Shown here piece after piece: positions 56,930-64,000 of a DNA stretch of 64,000 nt (position 1 is the stretch's first letter; the number at the start of each line of letters is the position of its first letter). Both the position numbers and the translations under genes were made by a program. Source of the stretch: Pseudomonas sp. B6002 (GTDB taxonomy: Bacteria; Pseudomonadota; Gammaproteobacteria; Pseudomonadales; Pseudomonadaceae); NCBI RefSeq assembly GCF_013385985.1, contig NZ_JACAOY010000012.1, positions 224,046-288,045 on the forward strand, written 5' to 3'. Below the pieces are notes generated by a model. The model was not told the origin of the DNA and ran no database searches. It saw only the letters and a list, made by a program, of their open reading frames with translations.

Positions 56930-59149
56930 GTGCCCGACGCCATTTTGCGCCTAGCCCTGCCCTCGCCCCTGCGCCGCCTGTTTGACTACCGGGCTCCGGC
57001 CGGCGTGTCGCGGGCGCAGTTGCAGCCGGGCATGCGTGTGCGCGTGCCGTTCGGGCGCCGGGAAATGATCGGCATCCTGGTGGAAGTCGCCGATCACAGT
57101 GAAGTGCCCGCCGAGAAACTCAAGCCCGCGCTGGCCATGCTCGATGCCACCCCGCCGCTGCCGCCCGCCCTGTTCAAGCTATGCCTGTGGACGGCCCAGT
57201 ACTATCAGCACAGCCTGGGCGACACCCTGAGCTGGGCGCTGCCGGTGCTGCTGCGCCAGGGCGAGTTGGCTGAAGCACGCCAGGAACGCTTCTGGTCGAT
57301 GGCGCCCGGCGCCCGTCTCGACGACCCGCGTATCGCCCGCGCCCCGCGCCAGCGCGAAGCCCTGGCCACCCTGGCCCAGCACCCGCACGGCGTGGCGCAT
57401 CAACTGCTAAGCAAGCTGATGCTGAGCAAAGACAGCCTCGACCTGCTGCTGGCCAAGGGCCTGGTGCAGGTGGAAATCCGCAAGCACGCCCCCGACCCGC
57501 GCCACGATCACTGGCTGGCTCAACCGGAATTGCCGCTCAACCCCGAGCAACGCGCCGCCTATGAAGCGATTCGTGCCGGCTTCGACAGCTTCCATGCGTT
57601 CCTGCTGGCCGGCGTCACCGGCAGCGGCAAGACCGAAGTGTATTTGCAGCTGATCCGCGAAACCTTGCAGGCCGGCAAGCAGGCGCTGGTACTGATCCCC
57701 GAGATCAACCTGGGCCCGCAAACCCTGGCGCGCTTCGAGCAGCGCTTCAATGCGCGTATCGCCCTGGTGCACTCGGCGGTCAACGACCGTGAGCGCCTGG
57801 AGTCGTGGCTGGCGGCCCGAGACGGCGAGGCCGACATCATTATCGGCACCCGTTCGGCGCTGTTCACCCCGATGAAAAACCCCGGGCTGATCATCATCGA
57901 CGAGGAGCACGACGGCTCCTATAAACAGCAGGAAGGCCTGCGCTACCACGCCCGCGACCTGGCCCTGGTGCGCGCACGCCAGGAAGACATCCCGATTGTG
58001 CTGGGCTCGGCCACGCCGTCCCTTGAAAGTTTGCACAACGCCTACACCGGCCGTTATGGGCTCCTACGCCTCAACGAGCGGGCCGGTGGCGCCAAGCAAC
58101 CGCGCTTCCTGCGCCTGGATGTCAAAAGCCGCCCGCTGGACAGCGGCATTTCGGGGCCGATGCAACAGGCCATCGGCCAAACCCTCGCGGCTGGCCAGCA
58201 AGTGCTGGTGTTCCTTAACCGCCGCGGCTTCGCGCCGACTCTGCTGTGCCATGACTGTGGCTGGATGTCCGAGTGTGAGCGCTGTGACGCACGCATGACC
58301 GTGCACCAGCGTTATGGCGAGTTGCGCTGCCATCACTGCGGCCACGTGGAGCGGGTGCCGCGTCACTGCCCTCAGTGCGGCAAAGTGGACTTGCGACCCG
58401 TCGGCGCGGGCACTGAGCGGGCCGAAGAGCGCCTGGGCATTCTGTTCCCGGACTATCCCGTGCTGCGGGTCGACCGTGACAGCACTTCGCGCAAAGATGC
58501 GATGAACCAGCTGTTCGCCACCATCCAGAAAGGCCAGCCGTGCATCCTGATCGGCACGCAGATGCTTGCCAAAGGGCATCACTTCCCACGGGTGACCCTG
58601 GTGTCGATCCTGGACGCTGATGGCGGTTTGTTCTCAGGCGACTTCCGCGCCAGCGAGCGCATGGCGCAGTTGATTGTGCAAGTCGCAGGCCGGGCCGGGC
58701 GCGCCGAAGAGCCGGGCAAGGTGATTATCCAGACGCACCTGGCCGACCACCCGCTGCTGATCCAGCTGACAGAACAAGGCTACTTTGCCTTCGCCGAACA
58801 GGCGTTGAGTGAGCGCCGTGCGGCGGGCCTGCCACCGTTTTCCCATCTGGCGCTGTTGCGGGCCGAAGCGCACAAGCCCGGGCAGGCTGAAGGTTTCCTC
58901 GATGAAGCGTGCAGCGCTGCCGAGGGTTTGCTGGCCGACCTAGGCCTGACGGGCATCGAACTGCTCGGCCCCGTGCCCGCCCCCATGGAACGCCGCGCCG
59001 GGCGCTATCGTGCTCAGCTACTCTTGCAGGCAACGTCCCGCGCGCCATTGCATCGGCTATTAAGTAGCTGGTTGCTTGCCCTGGAGCAAATGCCCAGCGG
59101 CCGGCAAGTGCGATGGTCGTTGGATGTCGATCCCGTAGATTTGTATTGA
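56930..59149 (+). CDS. priA: Primosomal protein N' (replication restart helicase PriA)
   Basis: A 739-residue DNA helicase that recognises stalled replication forks and starts primosome assembly. The N-terminal DNA-binding region precedes Walker A GVTGSGKT (228-235) and the DEEH box (324-327). A block of paired cysteines (CHDCGWMSECERC and later CHHC, CPQC) binds two zinc ions between the helicase lobes. The start is GTG at 56930. Length agrees with E. coli PriA (732). Confidence 0.96.
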   Translation: MPDAILRLALPSPLRRLFDYRAPAGVSRAQLQPGMRVRVPFGRREMIGILVEVADHSEVPAEKLKPALAMLDATPPLPPALFKLCLWTAQYYQHSLGDTLSWALPVLLRQGELAEARQERFWSMAPGARLDDPRIARAPRQREALATLAQHPHGVAHQLLSKLMLSKDSLDLLLAKGLVQVEIRKHAPDPRHDHWLAQPELPLNPEQRAAYEAIRAGFDSFHAFLLAGVTGSGKTEVYLQLIRETLQAGKQALVLIPEINLGPQTLARFEQRFNARIALVHSAVNDRERLESWLAARDGEADIIIGTRSALFTPMKNPGLIIIDEEHDGSYKQQEGLRYHARDLALVRARQEDIPIVLGSATPSLESLHNAYTGRYGLLRLNERAGGAKQPRFLRLDVKSRPLDSGISGPMQQAIGQTLAAGQQVLVFLNRRGFAPTLLCHDCGWMSECERCDARMTVHQRYGELRCHHCGHVERVPRHCPQCGKVDLRPVGAGTERAEERLGILFPDYPVLRVDRDSTSRKDAMNQLFATIQKGQPCILIGTQMLAKGHHFPRVTLVSILDADGGLFSGDFRASERMAQLIVQVAGRAGRAEEPGKVIIQTHLADHPLLIQLTEQGYFAFAEQALSERRAAGLPPFSHLALLRAEAHKPGQAEGFLDEACSAAEGLLADLGLTGIELLGPVPAPMERRAGRYRAQLLLQATSRAPLHRLLSSWLLALEQMPSGRQVRWSLDVDPVDLY

Positions 59150-59162
59150 TAGAAATTCCGTT

Positions 59163-59234
59163 ATCGCAGGCAAGCCAGCTCCCACATTTTGAAATGTGTG
59201 CACCGTTAAATGTGGGAGCGGGCTTGCCCGCGAT
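59163..59234. repeat. Two REP units in reversed (outward) order
   Basis: Here the right-hand type arm (ATCGCAGG...GCTCCCACA, 59163-59186) comes first and the left-hand type arm (TGTGGGAGC...GCGAT, 59211-59234) second, the opposite of all other doublets in the window. Confidence 0.85.
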
Positions 59235-59353
59235 GAGGCCCGCAGGTCCGTCAACCCGTCTGAACGGTTGGCAAGCCCGCCCTCGCCACGGATAATGCCC
59301 AGTTTTTCCACCTGCGCATCGCGCGCCGCCGCTTGCGGTCGAAAGAGAACACC

Positions 59354-61090
59354 ATGAAAGACACCATTCGCCAGCTGATCCAACAAGCCCTCACCCAACT
59401 CGTCAACGAAGGTGTGTTGCCTGAAGGCCTGACGCCGGCGATCCAGGTGGAGAACACCCGCGACAAGACCCACGGTGACTTCGCCAGCAACATCGCGATG
59501 ATGCTGGCCAAACCGGCTGGCATGAAGCCGCGTGACCTGGCGGAAAAACTCATCGCCGCCCTGCCGGCTGACGAGAGCGTCACCAAGGCCGAAATCGCAG
59601 GCCCAGGCTTCATCAACTTCTTCCAGAACACCCAGGCCCTGGCTTCGCGCCTGGACGCGGCCCTGGCCGATGCCAAGATCGGCGTGCGCAAGGCTGGCCC
59701 GCTGGAACGTGTGGCCATTGACCTGTCGGCACCGAACCTGGCCAAAGAGATGCACGTGGGCCACCTGCGCTCCACCATCATTGGCGACGGCGTGGCCCGT
59801 GTGCTCGAGTTTCTCGGCGACACCGTGATCCGCCAGAACCACGTGGGCGACTGGGGCACCCAGTTCGGCATGCTGATGGCGTACCTGCAGGAAAACCCGA
59901 TCACCAGCAACGAGCTGTCGGACCTGGAGAACTTCTACCGCGCCGCCAAGAAGCGTTTTGACGAATCCGAAGAATTCGCCGACCGCGCCCGTGGCCTGGT
60001 GGTCAAGCTGCAAGCCGGTGACGAAGAGTGCCTGGCACTGTGGAACCGCTTCCGTGAGATCTCCCTGTCCCACTGCCAGGAAATCTACGAGTTGCTCAAC
60101 GTCAAGCTGACCATGACCGACGTGATGGGCGAAAGCGCCTACAACGATGACCTGATCAATGTGGTCAACGACCTCAAGGCCAAGGGCCTGCTGGTCGAGA
60201 GCAACGGCGCGCAGTGCGTGTTCCTCGAAGAATTCAAGACCGCCGACGGCGAGCCGCTGCCGGTGATCATCGTCAAGGCCGATGGCGGCTACCTCTACGC
60301 CACCACCGACCTGGCGGCCGTGCGCTACCGCAGCGGCGTACTCAAAGCCGACCGCGCCCTGTACTTCGTCGACCAGCGCCAGGCCCTGCACTTCCAGCAG
60401 GTGTTCGAAGTGGCGCGTCGCGCGGGCTTCATCACCCACCCGATGCACATGGAGCACATGGGCTTCGGCACCATGAACGGCGCCGACGGCCGTCCGTTCA
60501 AGACCCGCGACGGCGGCACCGTGAAGCTGATCGACCTGCTGACCGAAGCCCAGGAGCGCGCCTACAACCTGGTGAAGGAAAAGAACCCGGAGCTGGCCGA
60601 GGCCGACCTGCGCAACATCGCCCGCGTGGTGGGCATTGGCGCGGTGAAATACGCCGACCTGTCCAAGCACCGCACCAGCGACTACAGCTTCAACTTCGAG
60701 CTGATGCTGAACTTCGAAGGCAACACCGCGCCGTACCTGCTGTACGCCTACACCCGCGTAGCCGGCGTGTTCCGCAAGCTGGGCAAGGACTTCAGCGAAG
60801 TGGAAGGCCACATCGTGCTGGACGCCCCGCACGAACAGGAACTGGCCGCCAAGCTGGCGCAATTCGGCGAAGTGCTGAACAGCGTCGGCGAAAAAGGCAC
60901 GCCGCATATCCTGTGCACCTACCTGTACGAAGTCGCCGGCCTGTTCTCCAGTTTCTACGAGAACTGCCCGATCCTCACCGCAGACGACGAAGCCCAGAAG
61001 CAAAGTCGCCTGCGCCTCGCCGCACTGGCTGGACGGACCCTCAAGCAAGGCCTGGAGCTGTTGGGCCTGGAAACTCTGGAGCGTATGTAA
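59354..61090 (+). CDS. argS: Arginyl-tRNA synthetase
   Basis: Class I synthetase charging tRNA-Arg, 578 residues (E. coli 577). The HIGH motif appears as [12 protein letters not shown], the N-terminal tRNA-contacting domain precedes it, and the C-terminal anticodon-binding domain ends in GLETLERM. As in most ArgRS proteins there is no normal KMSKS; the region reads [13 protein letters not shown]. The ATG at 59354 is preferred to 59333, which adds seven residues. The SPOR protein gene begins one base after its stop. Confidence 0.97.
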   Translation: MKDTIRQLIQQALTQLVNEGVLPEGLTPAIQVENTRDKTHGDFASNIAMMLAKPAGMKPRDLAEKLIAALPADESVTKAEIAGPGFINFFQNTQALASRLDAALADAKIGVRKAGPLERVAIDLSAPNLAKEMHVGHLRSTIIGDGVARVLEFLGDTVIRQNHVGDWGTQFGMLMAYLQENPITSNELSDLENFYRAAKKRFDESEEFADRARGLVVKLQAGDEECLALWNRFREISLSHCQEIYELLNVKLTMTDVMGESAYNDDLINVVNDLKAKGLLVESNGAQCVFLEEFKTADGEPLPVIIVKADGGYLYATTDLAAVRYRSGVLKADRALYFVDQRQALHFQQVFEVARRAGFITHPMHMEHMGFGTMNGADGRPFKTRDGGTVKLIDLLTEAQERAYNLVKEKNPELAEADLRNIARVVGIGAVKYADLSKHRTSDYSFNFELMLNFEGNTAPYLLYAYTRVAGVFRKLGKDFSEVEGHIVLDAPHEQELAAKLAQFGEVLNSVGEKGTPHILCTYLYEVAGLFSSFYENCPILTADDEAQKQSRLRLAALAGRTLKQGLELLGLETLERM

Positions 61091-61091
61091 G

Positions 61092-61793
61092 TTGGCTGCC
61101 AAGAAAAAACCTGCACCCAAGCGCGGCGCCAGCCGCTACCAGGCCCCGGCGAAGAAGCCTATTCCAGGCTGGCTGTGGATGGCCATCGGCCTGGCGGTCG
61201 GTGCGTTTGTCGTGATCCTGATGAAGCTGGAGCCGGGCAAGGGCGATGACGTCAAACGGGTCAAGCAAGAGCAGCAGAAGGCCACGAAGATCGCCGAAGC
61301 CAACAAGACCGCGCCAAGCCCGACCGCACCGGTGAAGCCGAAGTACGACTTCTACACGCTGCTGCCGGAATCGGAAGTGATCGTGCCGCCTGACGCCGTG
61401 CCGGAGAAAACCCTGCCGACGCCACAAGTGCCGACCACGCCGGTAACACCAGCGGAAGCCGCGAAGATCGATACCGCACGCGCCCAGGCAGCGCTGGCCG
61501 GGATTACCCCGCCGCCACCGCCACCGGTGGCGACCACCAAGGCTGCGCCGGTGACCAAGTTCTTCCTGCAGGCGGGCTCGTTCCCGAAACAGGCGGACGC
61601 GGACCGCGTACGTGCGCAGATCATTCTGTTGGGCCAGGCCGTGACGGTCGAGTCCGGCACGGTGAAGGATGCGACCTGGTATCGCGTGCTGGTAGGGCCG
61701 TTCAGCAACCGTGAACAGCTGACCGTGGCACAGAAGCAACTGGCAGGCGCCGGCTTTAGCAACCTGTTGTTACAACAACGCCAGAGCCGCTGA
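61092..61793 (+). CDS. SPOR-domain membrane protein (FtsN-like)
   Basis: A 233-residue bitopic protein: a basic cytoplasmic N-terminus (AAKKKPAPKRG), one membrane helix (about 28-47), a proline-rich periplasmic linker, and a C-terminal SPOR domain (FFLQAGSFPKQADADRVRAQI) that binds septal peptidoglycan. The layout is that of FtsN, though shorter than E. coli FtsN (319). The start is TTG at 61092, directly after argS, suggesting translational coupling. Confidence 0.88.
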   Translation: MAAKKKPAPKRGASRYQAPAKKPIPGWLWMAIGLAVGAFVVILMKLEPGKGDDVKRVKQEQQKATKIAEANKTAPSPTAPVKPKYDFYTLLPESEVIVPPDAVPEKTLPTPQVPTTPVTPAEAAKIDTARAQAALAGITPPPPPPVATTKAAPVTKFFLQAGSFPKQADADRVRAQIILLGQAVTVESGTVKDATWYRVLVGPFSNREQLTVAQKQLAGAGFSNLLLQQRQSR

Positions 61794-61816
61794 CACAAGC
61801 TCAACGCGGGACAAAA

Positions 61817-61906
61817 TGTGGGAGCTGGCTTGCCTGCGATTACGGTGTAACAGTCAATATTTTCAGTGACTGACACACCGTAATCGCAGGCAAGCCAGCT
61901 CCCACA
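61817..61906. repeat. REP doublet with an extended palindrome
   Basis: Besides the usual arms (TGTGGGAGCTGGCTTGCCTG / CAGGCAAGCCAGCTCCCACA), the inner spacer is itself largely self-complementary (TTACGGTGT... ACACCGTAA), so nearly the whole element can fold into one long hairpin. Confidence 0.9.
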
Positions 61907-61976
61907 TTTGGTTTAGGGCGTTCTCAAAAGTGTGTAAGACCTGTAAACACCGCTCGTCCGCACACATGTCCTACAG

Positions 61977-62003
61977 TTGAAATCCCCCCCGCCACCCCCA
62001 TAT
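61977..62003 (+). promoter_or_regulatory. Sigma-32 (RpoH) type heat-shock promoter of hslVU
   Basis: TTGAAA at 61977-61982, a 13-base spacer, and CCCCATAT at 61996-62003 match the heat-shock consensus CTTGAAA-N(11-16)-CCCCATNT closely. It lies 47 bases before the hslV start, where such a promoter is expected. Confidence 0.8.
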
Positions 62004-62050
62004 GAGTTTTCATCAGGGCATTTTCGCCCCGCTGCGTGGAGACTCTCCCC

Positions 62051-62581
62051 TTGACCACCATCGTTTCAGTACGTCGCCACGGCAAAGTCGTCATGGGCGG
62101 CGACGGCCAGGTTTCCCTGGGTAATACCGTGATGAAAGGCAACGCCAAGAAAGTGCGTCGCCTGTACCACGGCCAGGTGCTCGCAGGCTTTGCCGGCGCC
62201 ACCGCCGACGCCTTCACCCTGTTCGAGCGTTTCGAAGGCCAGCTGGAAAAACACCAGGGCCACCTCGTTCGCGCCGCGGTCGAACTCGCCAAAGAATGGC
62301 GCACCGACCGCTCCCTCAGCCGCCTGGAAGCCATGTTGGCCGTCGCCAACAAAGACGCATCCCTGATCATCACCGGCAACGGCGATGTGGTGGAACCCGA
62401 ACACGGCCTGATCGCCATGGGTTCCGGCGGTGGCTACGCCCAGGCAGCCGCCAGCGCGCTGCTGAAGAAAACCGACCTGTCGGCCCGTGAAATCGCCGAG
62501 ACCGCCTTGGGCATCGCTGGCGATATCTGCGTGTTCACCAACCACAACCTGACCATTGAGGAGCAGGACCTCGCTGAGTAA
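62051..62581 (+). CDS. hslV: ATP-dependent protease, peptidase subunit HslV (ClpQ)
   Basis: Proteasome-like peptidase of 176 residues, the same as E. coli HslV. The start must be TTG at 62051, because this gives M-T-T-I-V-S and leaves the catalytic threonine as N-terminal residue after methionine removal; the ATG at 62036 would bury it behind six residues. GGAG lies nine bases upstream. HslV forms a double hexamer with HslU and removes misfolded or regulatory proteins after heat stress. Confidence 0.96.
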   Translation: MTTIVSVRRHGKVVMGGDGQVSLGNTVMKGNAKKVRRLYHGQVLAGFAGATADAFTLFERFEGQLEKHQGHLVRAAVELAKEWRTDRSLSRLEAMLAVANKDASLIITGNGDVVEPEHGLIAMGSGGGYAQAAASALLKKTDLSAREIAETALGIAGDICVFTNHNLTIEEQDLAE

Positions 62582-62617
62582 GCCCCAGGCTTATTCGGCT
62601 TGAGGCCGCCAACTACT

Positions 62618-63955
62618 ATGTCCATGACTCCCCGCGAAATCGTCCATGAACTCAATCGCCATATCATCGGCCAGGACGATGCCAAGCGCGCCGTAGCCAT
62701 TGCGCTGCGTAACCGCTGGCGCCGGATGCAATTGCCCGAAGAACTGCGCGTTGAAGTGACGCCCAAGAACATCCTGATGATCGGCCCGACCGGCGTCGGT
62801 AAAACCGAGATTGCCCGTCGCCTGGCCAAGCTGGCCAACGCGCCGTTCATCAAGGTCGAAGCCACCAAGTTCACCGAAGTGGGCTACGTGGGCCGTGACG
62901 TCGAGTCGATCATTCGTGATCTGGCCGACGCCGCCTTGAAAATGCTGCGCGAACAGGAAGTGACCAAGGTCAGCCACCGCGCCGAAGACGCCGCCGAGGA
63001 GCGCATCCTCGACGCCCTACTGCCCCCGGCACGCATGGGCTTCAACGAAGACGCCGCACCGGCCTCGGACTCCAACACCCGTCAGCTGTTCCGCAAGCGC
63101 CTGCGTGAAGGCCAGTTGGACGACAAAGAGATCGAGATCGAAGTCTCCGAAGCCTCCAGCGTCGATATTTCTGCACCGCCTGGCATGGAAGAAATGACCA
63201 GCCAGCTGCAAAATTTGTTCAGCAACATGGGCAAGGGCAAGAAGAAAAGCCGCAAGCTCAAGGTGAAGGACGCGCTGAAACTGGTGCGCGACGAAGAAGC
63301 TGGGCGCCTGGTCAATGAGGAAGAACTCAAGGCCAAGGCCCTGGAAGCCGTCGAGCAGCACGGCATCGTGTTTATCGACGAGATCGACAAGGTGGCTAAG
63401 CGCGGCAACTCCGGTGGTGTCGATGTGTCCCGCGAAGGCGTACAGCGCGACTTGCTGCCGCTGATCGAAGGCTGCACCGTGAACACCAAGCTGGGCATGG
63501 TCAAGACTGACCACATCCTGTTTATTGCTTCGGGTGCCTTCCACCTGAGCAAGCCAAGCGACCTGGTGCCGGAGCTGCAAGGCCGCCTGCCGATCCGCGT
63601 GGAACTCAAGGCGCTGACCCCGGGCGATTTCGAACGCATCCTCAGCGAGCCGCACGCGTCGCTCACCGAGCAATACCGTGAGCTGCTGAAAACCGAAGGC
63701 CTGGGCATTGAGTTCCAAGCAGACGGTATCAAGCGCCTGGCGGAGATCGCCTGGCAGGTCAACGAGAAGACCGAGAACATCGGGGCCCGTCGCCTGCACA
63801 CCCTGCTGGAGCGTCTGTTGGAGGAAGTGTCCTTCAGCGCCGGCGACCTGGCTGGGGCGCAGAATGGCGAGGTGATCAAGATCGACGCTGAGTACGTCAA
63901 CAGCCACTTGGGCGAATTGGCGCAGAACGAAGATCTGTCGCGCTACATTCTGTAA
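62618..63955 (+). CDS. hslU: ATP-dependent protease, ATPase subunit HslU (ClpY)
   Basis: AAA+ unfoldase of 445 residues (E. coli 443) that feeds substrates to HslV. Walker A GPTGVGKT is at 57-64 and Walker B VFIDEID in the middle, after the helical I domain; the sensor-2 region (NIGARRLHT) and the C-terminal tail RYIL that inserts into HslV are intact. It starts 36 bases after hslV and shares its promoter. Confidence 0.97.
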   Translation: MSMTPREIVHELNRHIIGQDDAKRAVAIALRNRWRRMQLPEELRVEVTPKNILMIGPTGVGKTEIARRLAKLANAPFIKVEATKFTEVGYVGRDVESIIRDLADAALKMLREQEVTKVSHRAEDAAEERILDALLPPARMGFNEDAAPASDSNTRQLFRKRLREGQLDDKEIEIEVSEASSVDISAPPGMEEMTSQLQNLFSNMGKGKKKSRKLKVKDALKLVRDEEAGRLVNEEELKAKALEAVEQHGIVFIDEIDKVAKRGNSGGVDVSREGVQRDLLPLIEGCTVNTKLGMVKTDHILFIASGAFHLSKPSDLVPELQGRLPIRVELKALTPGDFERILSEPHASLTEQYRELLKTEGLGIEFQADGIKRLAEIAWQVNEKTENIGARRLHTLLERLLEEVSFSAGDLAGAQNGEVIKIDAEYVNSHLGELAQNEDLSRYIL

Positions 63956-63982
63956 GCCACACGTAGAGCCGCTTTGCTTTAA

Positions 63983-64000
63983 TGTGGGAGCTGGCTTGCC
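63983..64000 (+). repeat. REP unit, cut by the window end
   Basis: TGTGGGAGCTGGCTTGCC runs into the end of the window, so it is the left arm of a further doublet downstream of hslU. Confidence 0.8.

Noticed and set aside
59060-61120. A 686-residue open frame opposite argS
   Set aside because: Antisense to the clearly recognised argS gene, with shadow-type composition and no domain.

Overview
The window reads as chromosomal DNA of a fluorescent Pseudomonas, probably of the P. fluorescens group. Protein content is typical of the genus, the DNA is GC-rich, and about a dozen REP/REPIN elements (TGTGGGAGC...GCGAT and variants) lie between genes. No tRNA, rRNA, CRISPR array, IS element or prophage was seen. 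Much of the backbone (nhaP2, mscK, selO, a ParA ATPase, LysR/MFS, hemE, gltBD, damX, aroB, aroK, pil genes, mrcA, maeB, rpmE, priA, argS, a SPOR protein, hslVU) has, from memory, the order of one conserved core block in P. aeruginosa.

Layout. 1-8.3 kb: the 3' end of putA, an acyl-CoA dehydrogenase, a ZapA-like/coiled-coil pair, a chemoreceptor with a FliA-type promoter, and the K+/H+ antiporter NhaP2. 8.3-15.5 kb: MscK, SelO, a broken higB with an intact higA, TrxC, and an orphan ParA ATPase. 15.8-33.2 kb: one long, tightly overlapping operon for an aryl polyene (APE) pigment, ending in a terminator. 33.5-37.4 kb: a divergent LysR/MFS pair and a hipBA module with its operator. 37.4-44.8 kb: hemE and gltBD. 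45-52 kb: a leftward operon pilM-pilN-pilO/P-pilQ-aroK-aroB-damX in which the pilus genes are strongly reduced. 52-64 kb: mrcA, maeB, rpmE, priA, argS, a SPOR protein and hslVU with a sigma-32-type promoter.

The APE operon follows the apeC-to-apeR order of E. coli: ApeC (chain length factor), ApeD acyltransferase, two ACPs, membrane protein, an ApeH ligase fused to an ApeI dehydratase, glycosyltransferase, LpxL-like acyltransferase, ApeK thioesterase, LolA-like carrier, MMPL exporter, lipoprotein, then KS/DH/KR/KS. Three genes are added: an aromatic ammonia lyase (probable source of the aryl starter), a flavin-dependent halogenase-like protein, and a methyltransferase. The expected product is a modified, possibly halogenated, aryl polyene carried to the outer membrane.

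The most notable observations are: a REP element lying in frame inside the signal-peptide region of the LolA-like gene; the halogenase-type flavoprotein in the APE operon; the shrunken pil operon (PilM lacking its middle, PilO fused to PilP, PilQ lacking its N-terminal domains); the nonsense codon in higB; and several regulatory sites (hipBA operator, TGTCGC repeats before gltB, a hairpin over the selO ribosome binding site).
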